Source: Halobacillus litoralis
GTDB taxonomy: Bacteria > Bacillota > Bacilli > Bacillales > Halobacillaceae
Direction: 5' to 3'
Length of the DNA: 64,000 nucleotides
Assembly: GCF_009856445.1 (NCBI RefSeq)
Contig: NZ_WMFA01000002.1
Location: 248,001-312,000 of the forward strand
Shown: one piece after another, positions 8,598 through 18,218 of the stretch
How positions within the stretch are numbered: the first letter of the stretch is position 1
How the letters are laid out: each line of letters starts with the position of its first letter
The notes under the pieces: model-generated
The model's database searches: none
Told to the model about the DNA's origin: nothing
What the model saw: only the letters and a program-made list of their open reading frames with translations
Program-made: the position numbers and the translations under genes

Positions 8598-10106
8598 ATG
8601 ATAACGACAACGAATAAATCAGCAGCTGCATTCGATTCGTTTTTCCTTCAACACGGAGAAGAGGCAGGAGAGCATTTTCGGAACCATGTCGAACTCGTCG
8701 TCGATACCCTGGCCGGAGTTTTCCAGGACATGGAGCGACCATTTGAAGGAAAGACCGTTCATGCCATCCAGCAGGAGCTTCGTATGGTCCTTGATCTTCC
8801 AGAAGAACCGCAGTCGCTTCATGAAGTGCTCCGGGAAATCGAAGGGCCGGTGATAAAAAACAGTCTTCACGTCTCCCACGAAAGGAGCATGGCGCATTTA
8901 CACTGCCCCCCGGTTTTACCCGGACTGCTGGCTGAACTGATCATCGGGGCGCTGAACCAATCGATGGATTCCTGGGATCAGAGCCCGTCAGCGACTTATG
9001 TCGAAGAAGGTTTGACCGATTACTTTTCAGGTCTTATCGGATTTTCGGAAAGAGGAGACGGGGTCTTCACAAGTGGAGGAACACAGTCCAACTATATGGG
9101 ATTGCTGCTCGCCCGCGATTCTTTTTGTCTATCGAAATGGAACCATGCTGTCCAGAGGGACGGACTACCTGAGTCGTTTAAAAAGATGAGAGTCCTTTGT
9201 TCTGCGGAAGCTCATTTCTCTGTGAAAAAATCAGTGGCACAGCTAGGTCTTGGCGAGCAGGCCGTCGTCCCGGTTCCCGTCCTTGGGAACCACCGGATGG
9301 ATCCGGATGAAGTCAGGCGTACGGTTGAACAATTGGAACAGGAAGGGCTCCTGCCTTTTGCGGTTGTCAGCACGTGTGGCACGACGGATTACGGGAGCAT
9401 CGATCCGCTTGAGAGTCTTGCTGATCTTTGTGAAGAAAAGGGTCTCTGGCTTCATGTGGATGCCGCCTACGGTGCTGGGCTTTTGCTTAGTGAGCAGCAT
9501 GGAGATAAGCTGGCTGGAATAAACCGGGCGGATTCGGTGACCCTTGATTTCCATAAATGGCTGTATCAGCCGATCAGTTGTGGGATGTTTCTCGTCAAAG
9601 ACCGCAAGCACCTGCGGCTGTTATCTCATCATGCCGATTATTTAAACCCTGTAGAAGATGAAGAAGAAGGCATATTGAATCTTGTGAATAAAAGCATCCA
9701 GACGACGCGCAGGTTTGATGCGCTGAAGGTTCTTATGACCTTGAAAGTTCTGGGTACGCGTTTATTAGGGAGAATGGTGGACAGGACAATGGAAGTGGCA
9801 CGCTTTGCTGCAGAGGAATTGGAGCATCGTGATCATTTCCATGTAGAAAACCCGTTCCCTGAACTTTCGACGGTCGTGTTTCAATACCAGCCGGACGGAA
9901 TCCTGACGGTGAGTGATTTGAACCGAAATATCCAACAGACGCTTTTTAATAAAGGAGAAGCTGTTATCGCGAAAACATCGGTCAGAGGAGAAACATACTT
10001 GAAGTTCACGCTTTTAAATCCACGTACATCCGAAGAAGATGTGCTATCCGTGATTGATGAAATTGAACATACAGCGAAACAGATTTTAGGAGGGACACCT
10101 CAGTGA
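8598..10106 (+). CDS. rhbB: L-2,4-diaminobutyrate decarboxylase (RhbB type)
   Basis: PLP-dependent group II decarboxylase of 502 residues making 1,3-diaminopropane from diaminobutyrate. Visible features are HFRNHVE near the N terminus, the substrate and cofactor region FTSGGTQSNYMGLLLAR, the HVDAAYGAG aspartate motif and the PLP lysine K320 in DFHKWLYQP. The start is taken as the ATG at 8598, eight bases after GGAG; a GTG at 8589 overlapping the upstream stop is the alternative and adds three residues. Directly follows the aminotransferase and overlaps the synthetase by four bases. Confidence 0.93.
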   Translation: MITTTNKSAAAFDSFFLQHGEEAGEHFRNHVELVVDTLAGVFQDMERPFEGKTVHAIQQELRMVLDLPEEPQSLHEVLREIEGPVIKNSLHVSHERSMAHLHCPPVLPGLLAELIIGALNQSMDSWDQSPSATYVEEGLTDYFSGLIGFSERGDGVFTSGGTQSNYMGLLLARDSFCLSKWNHAVQRDGLPESFKKMRVLCSAEAHFSVKKSVAQLGLGEQAVVPVPVLGNHRMDPDEVRRTVEQLEQEGLLPFAVVSTCGTTDYGSIDPLESLADLCEEKGLWLHVDAAYGAGLLLSEQHGDKLAGINRADSVTLDFHKWLYQPISCGMFLVKDRKHLRLLSHHADYLNPVEDEEEGILNLVNKSIQTTRRFDALKVLMTLKVLGTRLLGRMVDRTMEVARFAAEELEHRDHFHVENPFPELSTVVFQYQPDGILTVSDLNRNIQQTLFNKGEAVIAKTSVRGETYLKFTLLNPRTSEEDVLSVIDEIEHTAKQILGGTPQ

Positions 10107-11851
10107 ATAAAGCAAAAGAAATTGCCGAGAAGGCGACAATGCAAAGCTTTCTTAATTGTTATTTAAGAGAAACAGGCAACTATGAATGGGAGAATTCTGG
10201 GGACGTTAAAATGTTACGCATCGCTTTGGTCAGACAGCATGTGATCATCCATGTACCTGTGAACTACTGGTCGTTAACGGGGAGGCACCTGTTTGACTTC
10301 CCTATGACCTTTCAATCGGAAGGAAGCGAAGGGTCCAATACTCTTGATTATGTCACGATGACGACCCTTCTTGTGAAGGAATGGCTCATCGGCAACGGAC
10401 AGGAATGGTCAGAGGATGAACTTGTCCTGCGTGTGCTGCTCAGTTGCAGGAAAATGAAGGATTATGTAGCGGCAAGGTACGAGGATCGTCACAAGCTGAT
10501 GGAAGAGGATTTTACTTATATCGAGGCAGAGCAGTCGCTGTTATTCGGCCATTTGCTGCATCCGACTCCGAAAAGCAAACAAGGCCTGACCGATGTCGAG
10601 GACCGGGAATATTCCCCTGAGTATAAAGGGAGTTTTCAGCTCCACTATTTCAGTGTGAATCCCGAGCTTGTTGAGGAAGACTCCAGTCTGGGACGCACCG
10701 CTTCCGCCTGCATCTTCGAAGATGTCAAGGGTAAGGACGGGGCGGAACCGCTGGTGGAGGAATGGAACAAAGGACGCGTTTTACTTCCTATGCACCCACT
10801 GCAAGTGCCGGTGGTTTTAAAAGATCCGGAAGTTCAAAGGTATCTGGCTTCCGGAAATGTTACCCATCTTGGTCCAGCGGGTGCCGGGTTTACGGCTACT
10901 TCTTCATTCCGGACGCTGTACAGTGAAGCTTCACGGTTCATGTATAAGTTTTCTGTACCGGTGAAAATTACGAATTCCCTGAGGGCGAACCAGCCGAAGG
11001 AACTGGCCCGTGGGGTGGAAGTGTCCCGTTTGCTCGATACAGAACTGGGAGAGCAATTGAGCCATCATCATCCGAATTTCCATATGATGAAAGACCCCGC
11101 GGCGATCAACATTCCTTTATCGAAAGAACCATCAGGATTTGAAGTTTCCTTGAGGGAAAATCCTTTTTATCCGGACAACGAGCAGGTGACTCTTATCGCC
11201 GGACTTGTCCAGGACCATGCCTACGGAGGAACGTCCAGACTTTCTGCCATCATCCATAGTCTCGCGGAAAAAGAAGGGCGCGCAGTGGAAGAAGTCAGTA
11301 TGGAGTGGTTTGACCAGTATTTGTCGATCAGTCTGGATCCTATTCTATGGCTTCATCACACCTATGGAATCGCCCTTGAAGCCCACCAGCAGAACTCCGT
11401 TGTCCGTTTAGAAAATGGCTATCCTTCGGCTTTTTATTACAGAGATAACCAGGGGTATTACTTCAGCCGCTCAAAAGCGGATCACCTGATGGAACTGCTC
11501 CCTTCGTTAAACAGCAAGAGCGATACGATCTGCGAGGATGAGGTGGCGGATGAACGGCTTCGCTATTATTTCTTTTTCAATCATTTATTCGGACTGATCA
11601 ACGGGTTCGGTGTCAGTCGATTAGCCGACGAAGAAAAATTGATGGATCTTCTTCGCAAACGTTTAATGAACCATCATCCATCCTTGTTTGTCCAAACGCT
11701 TTTGGAAGAAAGCACGCTTCCATGTAAGGCCAATCTGCTGACCCGTTTGTATGATATGGATGAACTGGTCGGACCGATGGAAGCGCAGTCGGTTTATACA
11801 GCGGTCGAAAATCCGCTTGCTGTAAAGGTGGGAGTCGTTCATGAGCGTTGA
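10103..11851 (+). CDS. rhbC: NIS siderophore synthetase, IucA/IucC family (RhbC type)
   Basis: ATP-dependent ligase of 582 residues that forms an amide between citrate (or a citryl monoamide) and an N-hydroxylated, acetylated diamine. It carries family blocks such as LLPMHPLQVP, the ATP-site stretch FTATSSFRTLY, KITNSLRANQPKEL and the C-terminal AHQQNSVV region. The GTG start lies inside the TGA of the decarboxylase, eight bases after AGGAGGG. It is one of two synthetases in the operon, as expected for a citrate molecule substituted at both ends. Which synthetase acts first cannot be told from sequence alone. Confidence 0.93.
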   Translation: MNKAKEIAEKATMQSFLNCYLRETGNYEWENSGDVKMLRIALVRQHVIIHVPVNYWSLTGRHLFDFPMTFQSEGSEGSNTLDYVTMTTLLVKEWLIGNGQEWSEDELVLRVLLSCRKMKDYVAARYEDRHKLMEEDFTYIEAEQSLLFGHLLHPTPKSKQGLTDVEDREYSPEYKGSFQLHYFSVNPELVEEDSSLGRTASACIFEDVKGKDGAEPLVEEWNKGRVLLPMHPLQVPVVLKDPEVQRYLASGNVTHLGPAGAGFTATSSFRTLYSEASRFMYKFSVPVKITNSLRANQPKELARGVEVSRLLDTELGEQLSHHHPNFHMMKDPAAINIPLSKEPSGFEVSLRENPFYPDNEQVTLIAGLVQDHAYGGTSRLSAIIHSLAEKEGRAVEEVSMEWFDQYLSISLDPILWLHHTYGIALEAHQQNSVVRLENGYPSAFYYRDNQGYYFSRSKADHLMELLPSLNSKSDTICEDEVADERLRYYFFFNHLFGLINGFGVSRLADEEKLMDLLRKRLMNHHPSLFVQTLLEESTLPCKANLLTRLYDMDELVGPMEAQSVYTAVENPLAVKVGVVHER

Positions 11852-12422
11852 TTTTGAAGTGTATGATGACACGATTCAGCGGACGATTGCGTTTCGGAAA
11901 GCTCGGATAGACGATATTGCGTTAGTTCACAAGTGGATGAATGAAGATCATGTGCATCCGTTCTGGCAGTTGAATTTTCCGTTTGAGCGGTTTGAAAAAC
12001 ATTACCGGAAGGCACTGCTCGACACCCACCAGACGCTTTACCTCGGTATGATTGACGGGGAAGTGATGAGCTACTGGGAGGCCTACTGGGTTCAAGGGGA
12101 TGTCTTGGAAAACGCATACTCTCCAAAGGCTTACGATCAGGGCATCCATCTGTTGATCGGGGAAAAAGATTACCTCGGCTCAGGCTTTGCCCTGCCCCTT
12201 TTAAGAGCGATGGTGCGTTTCCAGTTTCAGCACGAAGCGACAACGAAAGTCGTGGCAGAACCGGATATCCGGAACGACAAGATGATCCATATTTTCGAAA
12301 GGTGCGGGTTCGCACCGATCGCGCCCATAAGGCTTCCGGATAAAGAGGCGCAGCTGATGTTTTGTGAACGAGAAACATTTGAAAAGAGGTGGAACGATGA
12401 ATACAAAAAAGCAGATCTTTGA
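11841..12422 (+). CDS. rhbD: N-hydroxydiamine acetyltransferase (RhbD/IucB type GNAT)
   Basis: Acetyl-CoA dependent GNAT of 193 residues that converts the hydroxylamino diamine to a hydroxamate. It has the WMNEDHVHPFWQLNFP segment, the IHLLIGEKDYLGSG acetyl-CoA loop and the AEPDIRNDKMI signature with GF in the last third. The ATG overlaps the previous stop by eleven bases and follows AGGTGGGAG. It is a paralogue of the Fur-regulated copy at 5371-6006. The 3' end overlaps the monooxygenase start by 26 bases, so translation is tightly coupled. Confidence 0.92.
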   Translation: MSVDFEVYDDTIQRTIAFRKARIDDIALVHKWMNEDHVHPFWQLNFPFERFEKHYRKALLDTHQTLYLGMIDGEVMSYWEAYWVQGDVLENAYSPKAYDQGIHLLIGEKDYLGSGFALPLLRAMVRFQFQHEATTKVVAEPDIRNDKMIHIFERCGFAPIAPIRLPDKEAQLMFCERETFEKRWNDEYKKADL

Positions 12423-13734
12423 TGTGATCGGCATTGGACTTGGACCGTTCAACTTAGGAATGGCTGCCCTCCTGGATACGGTCGATGATGTCTCGGCCCT
12501 CTTTCTTGAAAAGGAAGAAGAATTCCAGTGGCATCCTCATCTATTGATGGAAGGAACGACGCTGCAAGTGCCTTTTTTCGCTGACCTTGTCAGTATGGCG
12601 GATGTCACGAATAAGCACAGCTTTTTGAATTACCTGCAGGAACATAACCGTTTGTATAATTTTTATTTTCTGGAAAAGTTCCATATCCCGAGAAAGGAAT
12701 ACAATCATTACTGCCGCTGGGTCAGTGAACGACTGGACAGTTTGCGGTTCGGAAGCGAGGTGATCCGTGTCACTACGGCTGATCTCGGAGGAAAGACCCT
12801 TTATCAAGTGACCGCTCATGACTCTTCTACGGGAAAGGAGCACACCTACACCGCTGAAAACATCGTGATGGGCATTGGAACGGAGCCGCGGGTACCGGAG
12901 GCACTTCAAGGTGCACTTGGAGCATCCGTTTTCCATACGTCCGAATATTTGAAAAGAAAACCATCGAGTGACTTATCCAAGTCTGTCGTAGTGATTGGAT
13001 CTGGCCAGAGCGCGGCGGAAGTTTTCCTTGATGTGGCGAAACACCAGGAGGAAACAGGCGGTTCGCTTCAATGGTATACAAGGTCGCAGGGATTCTTTCC
13101 GATGGAGTATTCGAAACTTGGGCTTGAGTATTTTTCTCCGGATTATATCGATTTCTTCTATGAGCTGCCTCAATGGAAGAAAGACGAGCTGTTACATAAG
13201 CAGGACCTTCTCTACAAAGGCATCAGTTCAGAAACGATCGCCGCCATTTATGACCATCTTTATGAACGGACGGTCGGCAATGCTGATCCGTCGATTCATC
13301 TTCAGGCGATGACCGAAGTGACGACCATCGAACAGAAAGCAGACCATCTAAGCTTAAAAGGTTATCAGAAAGTCACAGATGAAGCTGTGGAGATGGAAGC
13401 GGATGTGGTCATTTTAGGTACAGGATATCAGCCACGTGTGCCCGCCTTTTTCTCAGGCCTAAAGGAGTGCATCATTTGGGATGATCATGGCAGATTTACC
13501 GTGAACAAAGGCTATGACCTCGCTACAAAGCTTACGGCGGAGGGACACATTTTCATTCAAAATGGCGAACTTCACTCCCACGGCGTCGGCGCACCTGATC
13601 TTGGGCTTGGTGCCCATCGCAATGCGGTGATCATCAACAGAATTGCTCAAAGAAACGTTTATTCCATACAGGAAAACAACGTCTTCCAAACGTTTGGAAC
13701 GAAAAAAGTCTTGGTCACACAACATCAATCATAA
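12397..13734 (+). CDS. rhbE: Diamine N6-monooxygenase, lysine/ornithine N-hydroxylase family (RhbE type)
   Basis: FAD- and NADPH-dependent N-hydroxylase of 445 residues acting on the primary amine of 1,3-diaminopropane. Seen in order: the FAD site IGIGLGPFNLG, the FQWHPHLLMEG block, the NADPH site VIGSGQSAAEVFLD and the ATG-type motif GTGYQPRVP. The start is the ATG at 12397 after AAAGAGGTGGAACG; the frame is open upstream inside the acetyltransferase but lacks a site there. Substrate is inferred from the aminotransferase and decarboxylase upstream. Confidence 0.93.
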   Translation: MNTKKQIFDVIGIGLGPFNLGMAALLDTVDDVSALFLEKEEEFQWHPHLLMEGTTLQVPFFADLVSMADVTNKHSFLNYLQEHNRLYNFYFLEKFHIPRKEYNHYCRWVSERLDSLRFGSEVIRVTTADLGGKTLYQVTAHDSSTGKEHTYTAENIVMGIGTEPRVPEALQGALGASVFHTSEYLKRKPSSDLSKSVVVIGSGQSAAEVFLDVAKHQEETGGSLQWYTRSQGFFPMEYSKLGLEYFSPDYIDFFYELPQWKKDELLHKQDLLYKGISSETIAAIYDHLYERTVGNADPSIHLQAMTEVTTIEQKADHLSLKGYQKVTDEAVEMEADVVILGTGYQPRVPAFFSGLKECIIWDDHGRFTVNKGYDLATKLTAEGHIFIQNGELHSHGVGAPDLGLGAHRNAVIINRIAQRNVYSIQENNVFQTFGTKKVLVTQHQS

Positions 13735-13750
13735 GAAAGAGGGGATCCGT

Positions 13751-15559
13751 GTGTTATTTCAACCGGACATTCATGAACAATTGAACAGAGAGAATTGGAA
13801 GAGAGCCAATCAACAATTGATGGCGAAAATGTTCGCAGAATATATGTATGAAGATATGATCCACCCGGAAGTTCTACGTGCAGAGGGGAAAATGAGGGCC
13901 TATGAACTGTCCGTCACCGCCGATAAATCGTACAGGTTTGCAGCTGAAAAACGACTGTTCGACAGTTTTGATGTCTCTACTGACGATCTGAAAAAGGTCG
14001 AAGGAGGGCTGGAAGAAGAAGCGGACAATGCCATCGAATTGCTGGTTGATTTAAAGGAAATCATCGGCATGTCTGCAGAAACAATTGGTCATTTAATCAA
14101 AGAAATGAACGCCACGTTGATCGCGGATGTTCATCTGATGGAAAAGACAGAGGTTTCATCTGATGAGCTGATTAATCTTGATTATGCCGAGTTGGAAGGA
14201 TATATGAAGGGGCATCCGTGGATCACCTATAACAAAGGAAGAATCGGTTTCGGTTATGATGATTACCTGCGTTTTGCTCCTGAGCATCAGCAGGAAGTGA
14301 AGCTTAACTGGATTGCGGCACATAAAAATCTAGCAACCTTCCATTCGGTTCAGAACCTCAGCTATGAAAAGCTGCTGGATGAGGAGTTGAGTGGACAAGA
14401 GAGAGATCGTTTCTTTTCCGAAGTGAGGAAACAGAACTGTGTCCCGGAAGACTATTACTTTTTCCCCGTCCATGAATGGCAGTGGAATGACCAGCTGATC
14501 CAAAACTTCCCGGAAGAAATCGCGAAAAAGGAGATCATTGCTGTGGGAGATGGTGACGACGCTTATCTTCCTCAACAGTCGATCCGTACGTTTGTAAATA
14601 GAAGTTTCAAAGAGAAGCATCATGTCAAGCTTCCGATGAGCATCCTGAATACTCTTGTATACCGCGGCCTGCCTTCCGAGCGGACTGTGATCGCACCAAA
14701 AGTCACGGAATGGATCAAAGGACTTTATGAACAGGACGACTTCTTAAAGAACGAGTGCCGGGTGATTCTGCCAGGAGAAAATGCTAGCATCAATGTCGAT
14801 CATAAACATTATGGTGCGGTTAAAGATGCTCCGTATCAATACTTGGAAATGCTGGGGTCAATTTGGCGTGAAAGCATCTATACGTATCTGGAAGACGGGG
14901 AACAGGCCATTACACTTGCAGCACTGGTTCACGAAGATCATCAAGGGAAACCTTTCATTCAATCGTTGATCGAGTCTTCTGGACTGGATGCGGAAGATTG
15001 GATGAAGAAGTTTTATCAAGTGGTCATGGATCCTTTGCTTCATTACTTATATAAATATGGCACGGTCTTCTCCCCCCACGGGCAGAACACGATTCTCGTA
15101 CTGAAAGATCATAAGCCGCATCGTCTTGCCGTCAAGGATTTTGTCGATGATGTGAACGTGACCGACCAGCCGTTTCCTGAGCTTCAGCACGTAACGGAAG
15201 AGATGAAAACGGTACTGCGTACAGAGCCACCGGAAGGATTGACGCAGTTTATTTTTACTGGACTATTCATCTGCCATCTTCGTTATTTAAGCCACATCTT
15301 AGAAAAGCATCAGCTGTTGGCAGAAGAATACTTTTGGCAGTTGTTGGCAGAATCAATCTGCGATTACCAGCGCAGGTTCCCGGAATTGAAGGAACGCTTT
15401 GAGCTTTTTGATTTCTTCAAACCGGAAATGACGAAGCTTTGCCTCAACCGCAACCGCATGGTCGATTATGGATACGCGGATGGAGATGATCGTCCACATG
15501 CATCGGAATTCGGCTGCGTAACCAATGCACTGGCTGCTTTTAAAGAACAGAAGGTCTGA
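13751..15559 (+). CDS. rhbF: NIS siderophore synthetase, IucA/IucC family (RhbF type)
   Basis: Second citrate-amine ligase of the operon, 602 residues. Characteristic blocks include HPWITYNKGRIGFGYDDY, the FFPVHEWQWNDQ motif, SIRTFVN, KLPMSILNTLVYRGLP and the C-terminal SPHGQNTILVLKD. The start is GTG at 13751, about six bases after AAAGAGGGG; the longer frame upstream has no ribosome site and overlaps the monooxygenase. An 18-base gap separates it from the aspartokinase gene. It probably finishes the bis-amide, as IucC and RhbF do, by family analogy. Confidence 0.93.
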   Translation: MLFQPDIHEQLNRENWKRANQQLMAKMFAEYMYEDMIHPEVLRAEGKMRAYELSVTADKSYRFAAEKRLFDSFDVSTDDLKKVEGGLEEEADNAIELLVDLKEIIGMSAETIGHLIKEMNATLIADVHLMEKTEVSSDELINLDYAELEGYMKGHPWITYNKGRIGFGYDDYLRFAPEHQQEVKLNWIAAHKNLATFHSVQNLSYEKLLDEELSGQERDRFFSEVRKQNCVPEDYYFFPVHEWQWNDQLIQNFPEEIAKKEIIAVGDGDDAYLPQQSIRTFVNRSFKEKHHVKLPMSILNTLVYRGLPSERTVIAPKVTEWIKGLYEQDDFLKNECRVILPGENASINVDHKHYGAVKDAPYQYLEMLGSIWRESIYTYLEDGEQAITLAALVHEDHQGKPFIQSLIESSGLDAEDWMKKFYQVVMDPLLHYLYKYGTVFSPHGQNTILVLKDHKPHRLAVKDFVDDVNVTDQPFPELQHVTEEMKTVLRTEPPEGLTQFIFTGLFICHLRYLSHILEKHQLLAEEYFWQLLAESICDYQRRFPELKERFELFDFFKPEMTKLCLNRNRMVDYGYADGDDRPHASEFGCVTNALAAFKEQKV

Positions 15560-15577
15560 CGAAAAGAGGGATGGATC

Positions 15578-16786
15578 ATGGCAATCATAGTACAAAAATA
15601 CGGCGGGACTTCATTACAAACAACGGAGAAAATCAAACAGGCTGCCGATCGGATCATTGGGGAACAGGCAAAAGGCAACCAGATGGTTGTGGTTGTCTCA
15701 GCGATGGGCGATACAACCAATCGACTGGTGCAACTCTCCCGTGAAGTTTCTTCCTGTACAAACGGAAGAGAGAAGGATCTGCTTTTAGCTACAGGAGAAC
15801 AAGTGTCATGCGCTCTGATGGCACTCGCCCTTCAGGAAAAAGGTCTGGCATCCATCGCCATCACAGGCGGGCAGGCAGGGATTGAAGTGGAACACCGCCA
15901 CGGGAATGCCGAAATTACGTCTATAGATACCCGAAAGATTAAGAAAGAGCTGCAAGAAGGTAAGATTGTCATCGTCGCTGGATTTCAAGGTAGAGCGGCG
16001 AACGGGGAAGTCTGCACGTTGGGCCGAGGTGGTTCCGATACGACAGCTACTGCCTTGGCTGCAGCGTTGAAGGCGGATCGTTGTGACATCTGCACTGATG
16101 TTGATGGGGTGTATGCGGCAGACCCCCGTGTGATTCCGAACGCACAGAAATATTCCTCCATGGATTACGACAGCCTGCTCACCATGGCTGAAATGGGAGC
16201 GGGGGTGATTCATCCACGGGCAGTCGCTCATGCAAAAGCATATCAAGTTCCGCTGGTTGTTCGTTCCAGCTTCTGTGAAAAGCCAGGGACCTGGATATCC
16301 AATGATCCATTGCCCGCTTCTGTCGCCGGGGTTACGTATCAAACCAACCTCTGTCACCTGCGTCTTTCAGGAAGTCGGTTGAAAAAGGAAAAACTGTGGA
16401 GGTGGTTGAAGGATACGGATGTCATCGGAACCACGTCTGTTCATTCACGACTTGAGGAATTTATCCTCGTTATCAAGGAAGATGATCTTAACCAGATAAT
16501 CACATACCTTGATCAATCCAAAGATCAGCTGGGAATACAAGCCATCCAAACGGAGATTGAAAAAGCAGCCATTCATTTGATTTTCGGTAAGGAAGAAATG
16601 AAAAGGAAGCAGAACGCTTCGTTGAATGAAAAAGAGTGGATGCCTCTAGAGGAGATCTATCACATCGACAGTCATCCCGCCGTATGGAGTGCTTCGGTCC
16701 CTGAAGCACATGGGAAAGAGTTGGCTCGACAGCTGTATGACGCCTTTATGAATGTAAAACAACACAAATTCCCGCTTGCCTATTGA
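15578..16786 (+). CDS. lysC: Aspartate kinase, siderophore-operon copy
   Basis: Phosphorylates aspartate, the first step toward aspartate 4-semialdehyde, the substrate of the diaminobutyrate aminotransferase at the start of this operon. The 402-residue protein begins with the kinase signature KYGGTS, has GRGGSDTTA and the TDVDGVYAADPR block, and lacks a homoserine dehydrogenase domain. The C-terminal regulatory half (about 245-402) is poorly ACT-like: the usual VPDxPG element after the first ACT strand is missing. It may therefore be insensitive to lysine or threonine; that is inference. RBS GAGGGATGG precedes the ATG. Last gene before a strong terminator. Confidence 0.92.
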   Translation: MAIIVQKYGGTSLQTTEKIKQAADRIIGEQAKGNQMVVVVSAMGDTTNRLVQLSREVSSCTNGREKDLLLATGEQVSCALMALALQEKGLASIAITGGQAGIEVEHRHGNAEITSIDTRKIKKELQEGKIVIVAGFQGRAANGEVCTLGRGGSDTTATALAAALKADRCDICTDVDGVYAADPRVIPNAQKYSSMDYDSLLTMAEMGAGVIHPRAVAHAKAYQVPLVVRSSFCEKPGTWISNDPLPASVAGVTYQTNLCHLRLSGSRLKKEKLWRWLKDTDVIGTTSVHSRLEEFILVIKEDDLNQIITYLDQSKDQLGIQAIQTEIEKAAIHLIFGKEEMKRKQNASLNEKEWMPLEEIYHIDSHPAVWSASVPEAHGKELARQLYDAFMNVKQHKFPLAY

Positions 16787-16797
16787 ACGTCACTCGA

Positions 16798-16840
16798 AAG
16801 CCTGCCCCCTGCTGGATGTAAGCTGGGGGCAGGCTTTTTT
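16798..16840 (+). terminator. Intrinsic terminator of the siderophore operon
   Basis: AAGCCTGCCCCC pairs with GGGGGCAGGCTT across a 14-base loop and runs into six T. It closes the unit starting at 7243. Confidence 0.92.
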
Positions 16841-16865
16841 ATAAACATAGGTTTCGAGATTTTGA

Positions 16866-18089
16866 ATGAAAGGTATCTTTATTAGAGAAAGTGATGACTG
16901 GTTAAGAAGTCTCGTCTATTACTATAAAGGGATGGTGAGTAGTATCGATATCCATAACTATTTTAAAAATAACTATGAAGAATCCAGAGAAACGTTCAGA
17001 GGTTTATTGAGCAAAGTTCAGGAAGTCTGGCCGGAAGCCAAACTTCATCAGCATTCGATTGGTGAAAATGAAGACAACACGATCGACGTCATTTATGCGG
17101 AAGCGACTTCTTCCAACGACAAAGTGGCTATGCTGACATCGGGGGAACATGGAATCGAAGGATACGCGGGGGCAGCTGTTCTCCATTTGTTCGTTGACCG
17201 CTACCTTGAATCCATTGATCCTTCCACCACCGGAGTATGTTTCGTGCATGCCATTAACCCTTGGGGGATGCGACATTTCCGGAGAGTTACGGAAAATAAT
17301 GTAGATTTAAACCGGAACTACTTTTTGGAGGAAACCGATATCCCCTATGATCTTAATGAGAACTATGAGAAAGAAAGCCACATCTTTCTCCCGAAGAAAC
17401 CCTTGGATCTGATTTCCAAAGAGAAGACAGAACTGTATGAAGCTTTAAGTAAAGGAATGATGAATGAGGGGTATAAAGGCATCAAGCAGGCCAAAGGAAT
17501 GGGACAGTTTCAGTTCGAGCGCGGGGTTTATTTTGGCGGATATGAAGAAGAGCCTTCTGGTTCCTATATCAAAACCTGGCAGAAGCATTTATTGGAGCGG
17601 TTCAATCATGTCATTCACATGGACTGGCACACAGCCCTTGGACCGACCAATGAAGTGACCATGGTCATTACTGAGAATCATGGGAAAAAGGAAGATGAAT
17701 TGAAGTCGACTTACGGGATGGAAAATATCCAAGTGTATTCCCCGGATGACGTGAAAGGGGATTCTACCAATTATTTTTATGAGTTAAGAGATTCTGAATA
17801 TCCTTCTACATCCCTATTCTCCGCCTTGTTCGAATTTGGCACATTCGGGACCAGCCGTGAAGCTGAGCTCCGGGAGTTTACGACGATTATATTAGAGAAC
17901 CAGCTTTACTGGGAAGGAACGGAACACCCTGAAAGCAGGGAGTGGGTCCGGGAAGAACTTATGAACATGTTCTATCCGCAAGAAGAGGAATGGAAAGAAG
18001 CGGTTTTAAAGGAAGCTTGTTTGGCGATTGAGGCGTTGTTAAAGGAAGAGGGCATCCTACAATCATCCGCATCAAGGCAAACGTTTTAG
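16866..18089 (+). CDS. DUF2817 zinc-carboxypeptidase-like protein
   Basis: Cytoplasmic M14-like putative metallopeptidase or amidohydrolase of 407 residues. Motifs compatible with zinc binding are SGEHGIEGYAG (H and E of an HxxE-type pair) and HMDWHTALGP; DLNRNY and FEFGTFG complete the family pattern. No signal peptide. The start is uncertain: the ATG at 16866 has no good ribosome site, and one at 16932 lies too close behind AAAGGG. Not part of the siderophore operon because a terminator separates them. Substrate unknown. Confidence 0.8.
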   Translation: MKGIFIRESDDWLRSLVYYYKGMVSSIDIHNYFKNNYEESRETFRGLLSKVQEVWPEAKLHQHSIGENEDNTIDVIYAEATSSNDKVAMLTSGEHGIEGYAGAAVLHLFVDRYLESIDPSTTGVCFVHAINPWGMRHFRRVTENNVDLNRNYFLEETDIPYDLNENYEKESHIFLPKKPLDLISKEKTELYEALSKGMMNEGYKGIKQAKGMGQFQFERGVYFGGYEEEPSGSYIKTWQKHLLERFNHVIHMDWHTALGPTNEVTMVITENHGKKEDELKSTYGMENIQVYSPDDVKGDSTNYFYELRDSEYPSTSLFSALFEFGTFGTSREAELREFTTIILENQLYWEGTEHPESREWVREELMNMFYPQEEEWKEAVLKEACLAIEALLKEEGILQSSASRQTF

Positions 18090-18092
18090 CAG

Positions 18093-18125
18093 AATCCCCC
18101 CAGCATACGGGCTGGGGGGATTTTT
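18093..18125 (+). terminator. Intrinsic terminator after the DUF2817 gene
   Basis: AATCCCCCCAGC pairs with GCTGGGGGGATT with a short loop, followed by T5. Confidence 0.92.
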
Positions 18126-18218
18126 AGTGAGTCTGATAAGAGGCTGTGAAGAAGAACAGGGCAACCAAGGAGTCGACACAAATCAAACCCTCTTAAGGGG
18201 AAGGTTGTGTCTATGGTG

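Noticed and set aside
13643-13750. 36-codon extension of the second siderophore synthetase
   Set aside because: Overlaps the monooxygenase gene without a ribosome site; GTG at 13751 follows AAAGAGGGG.
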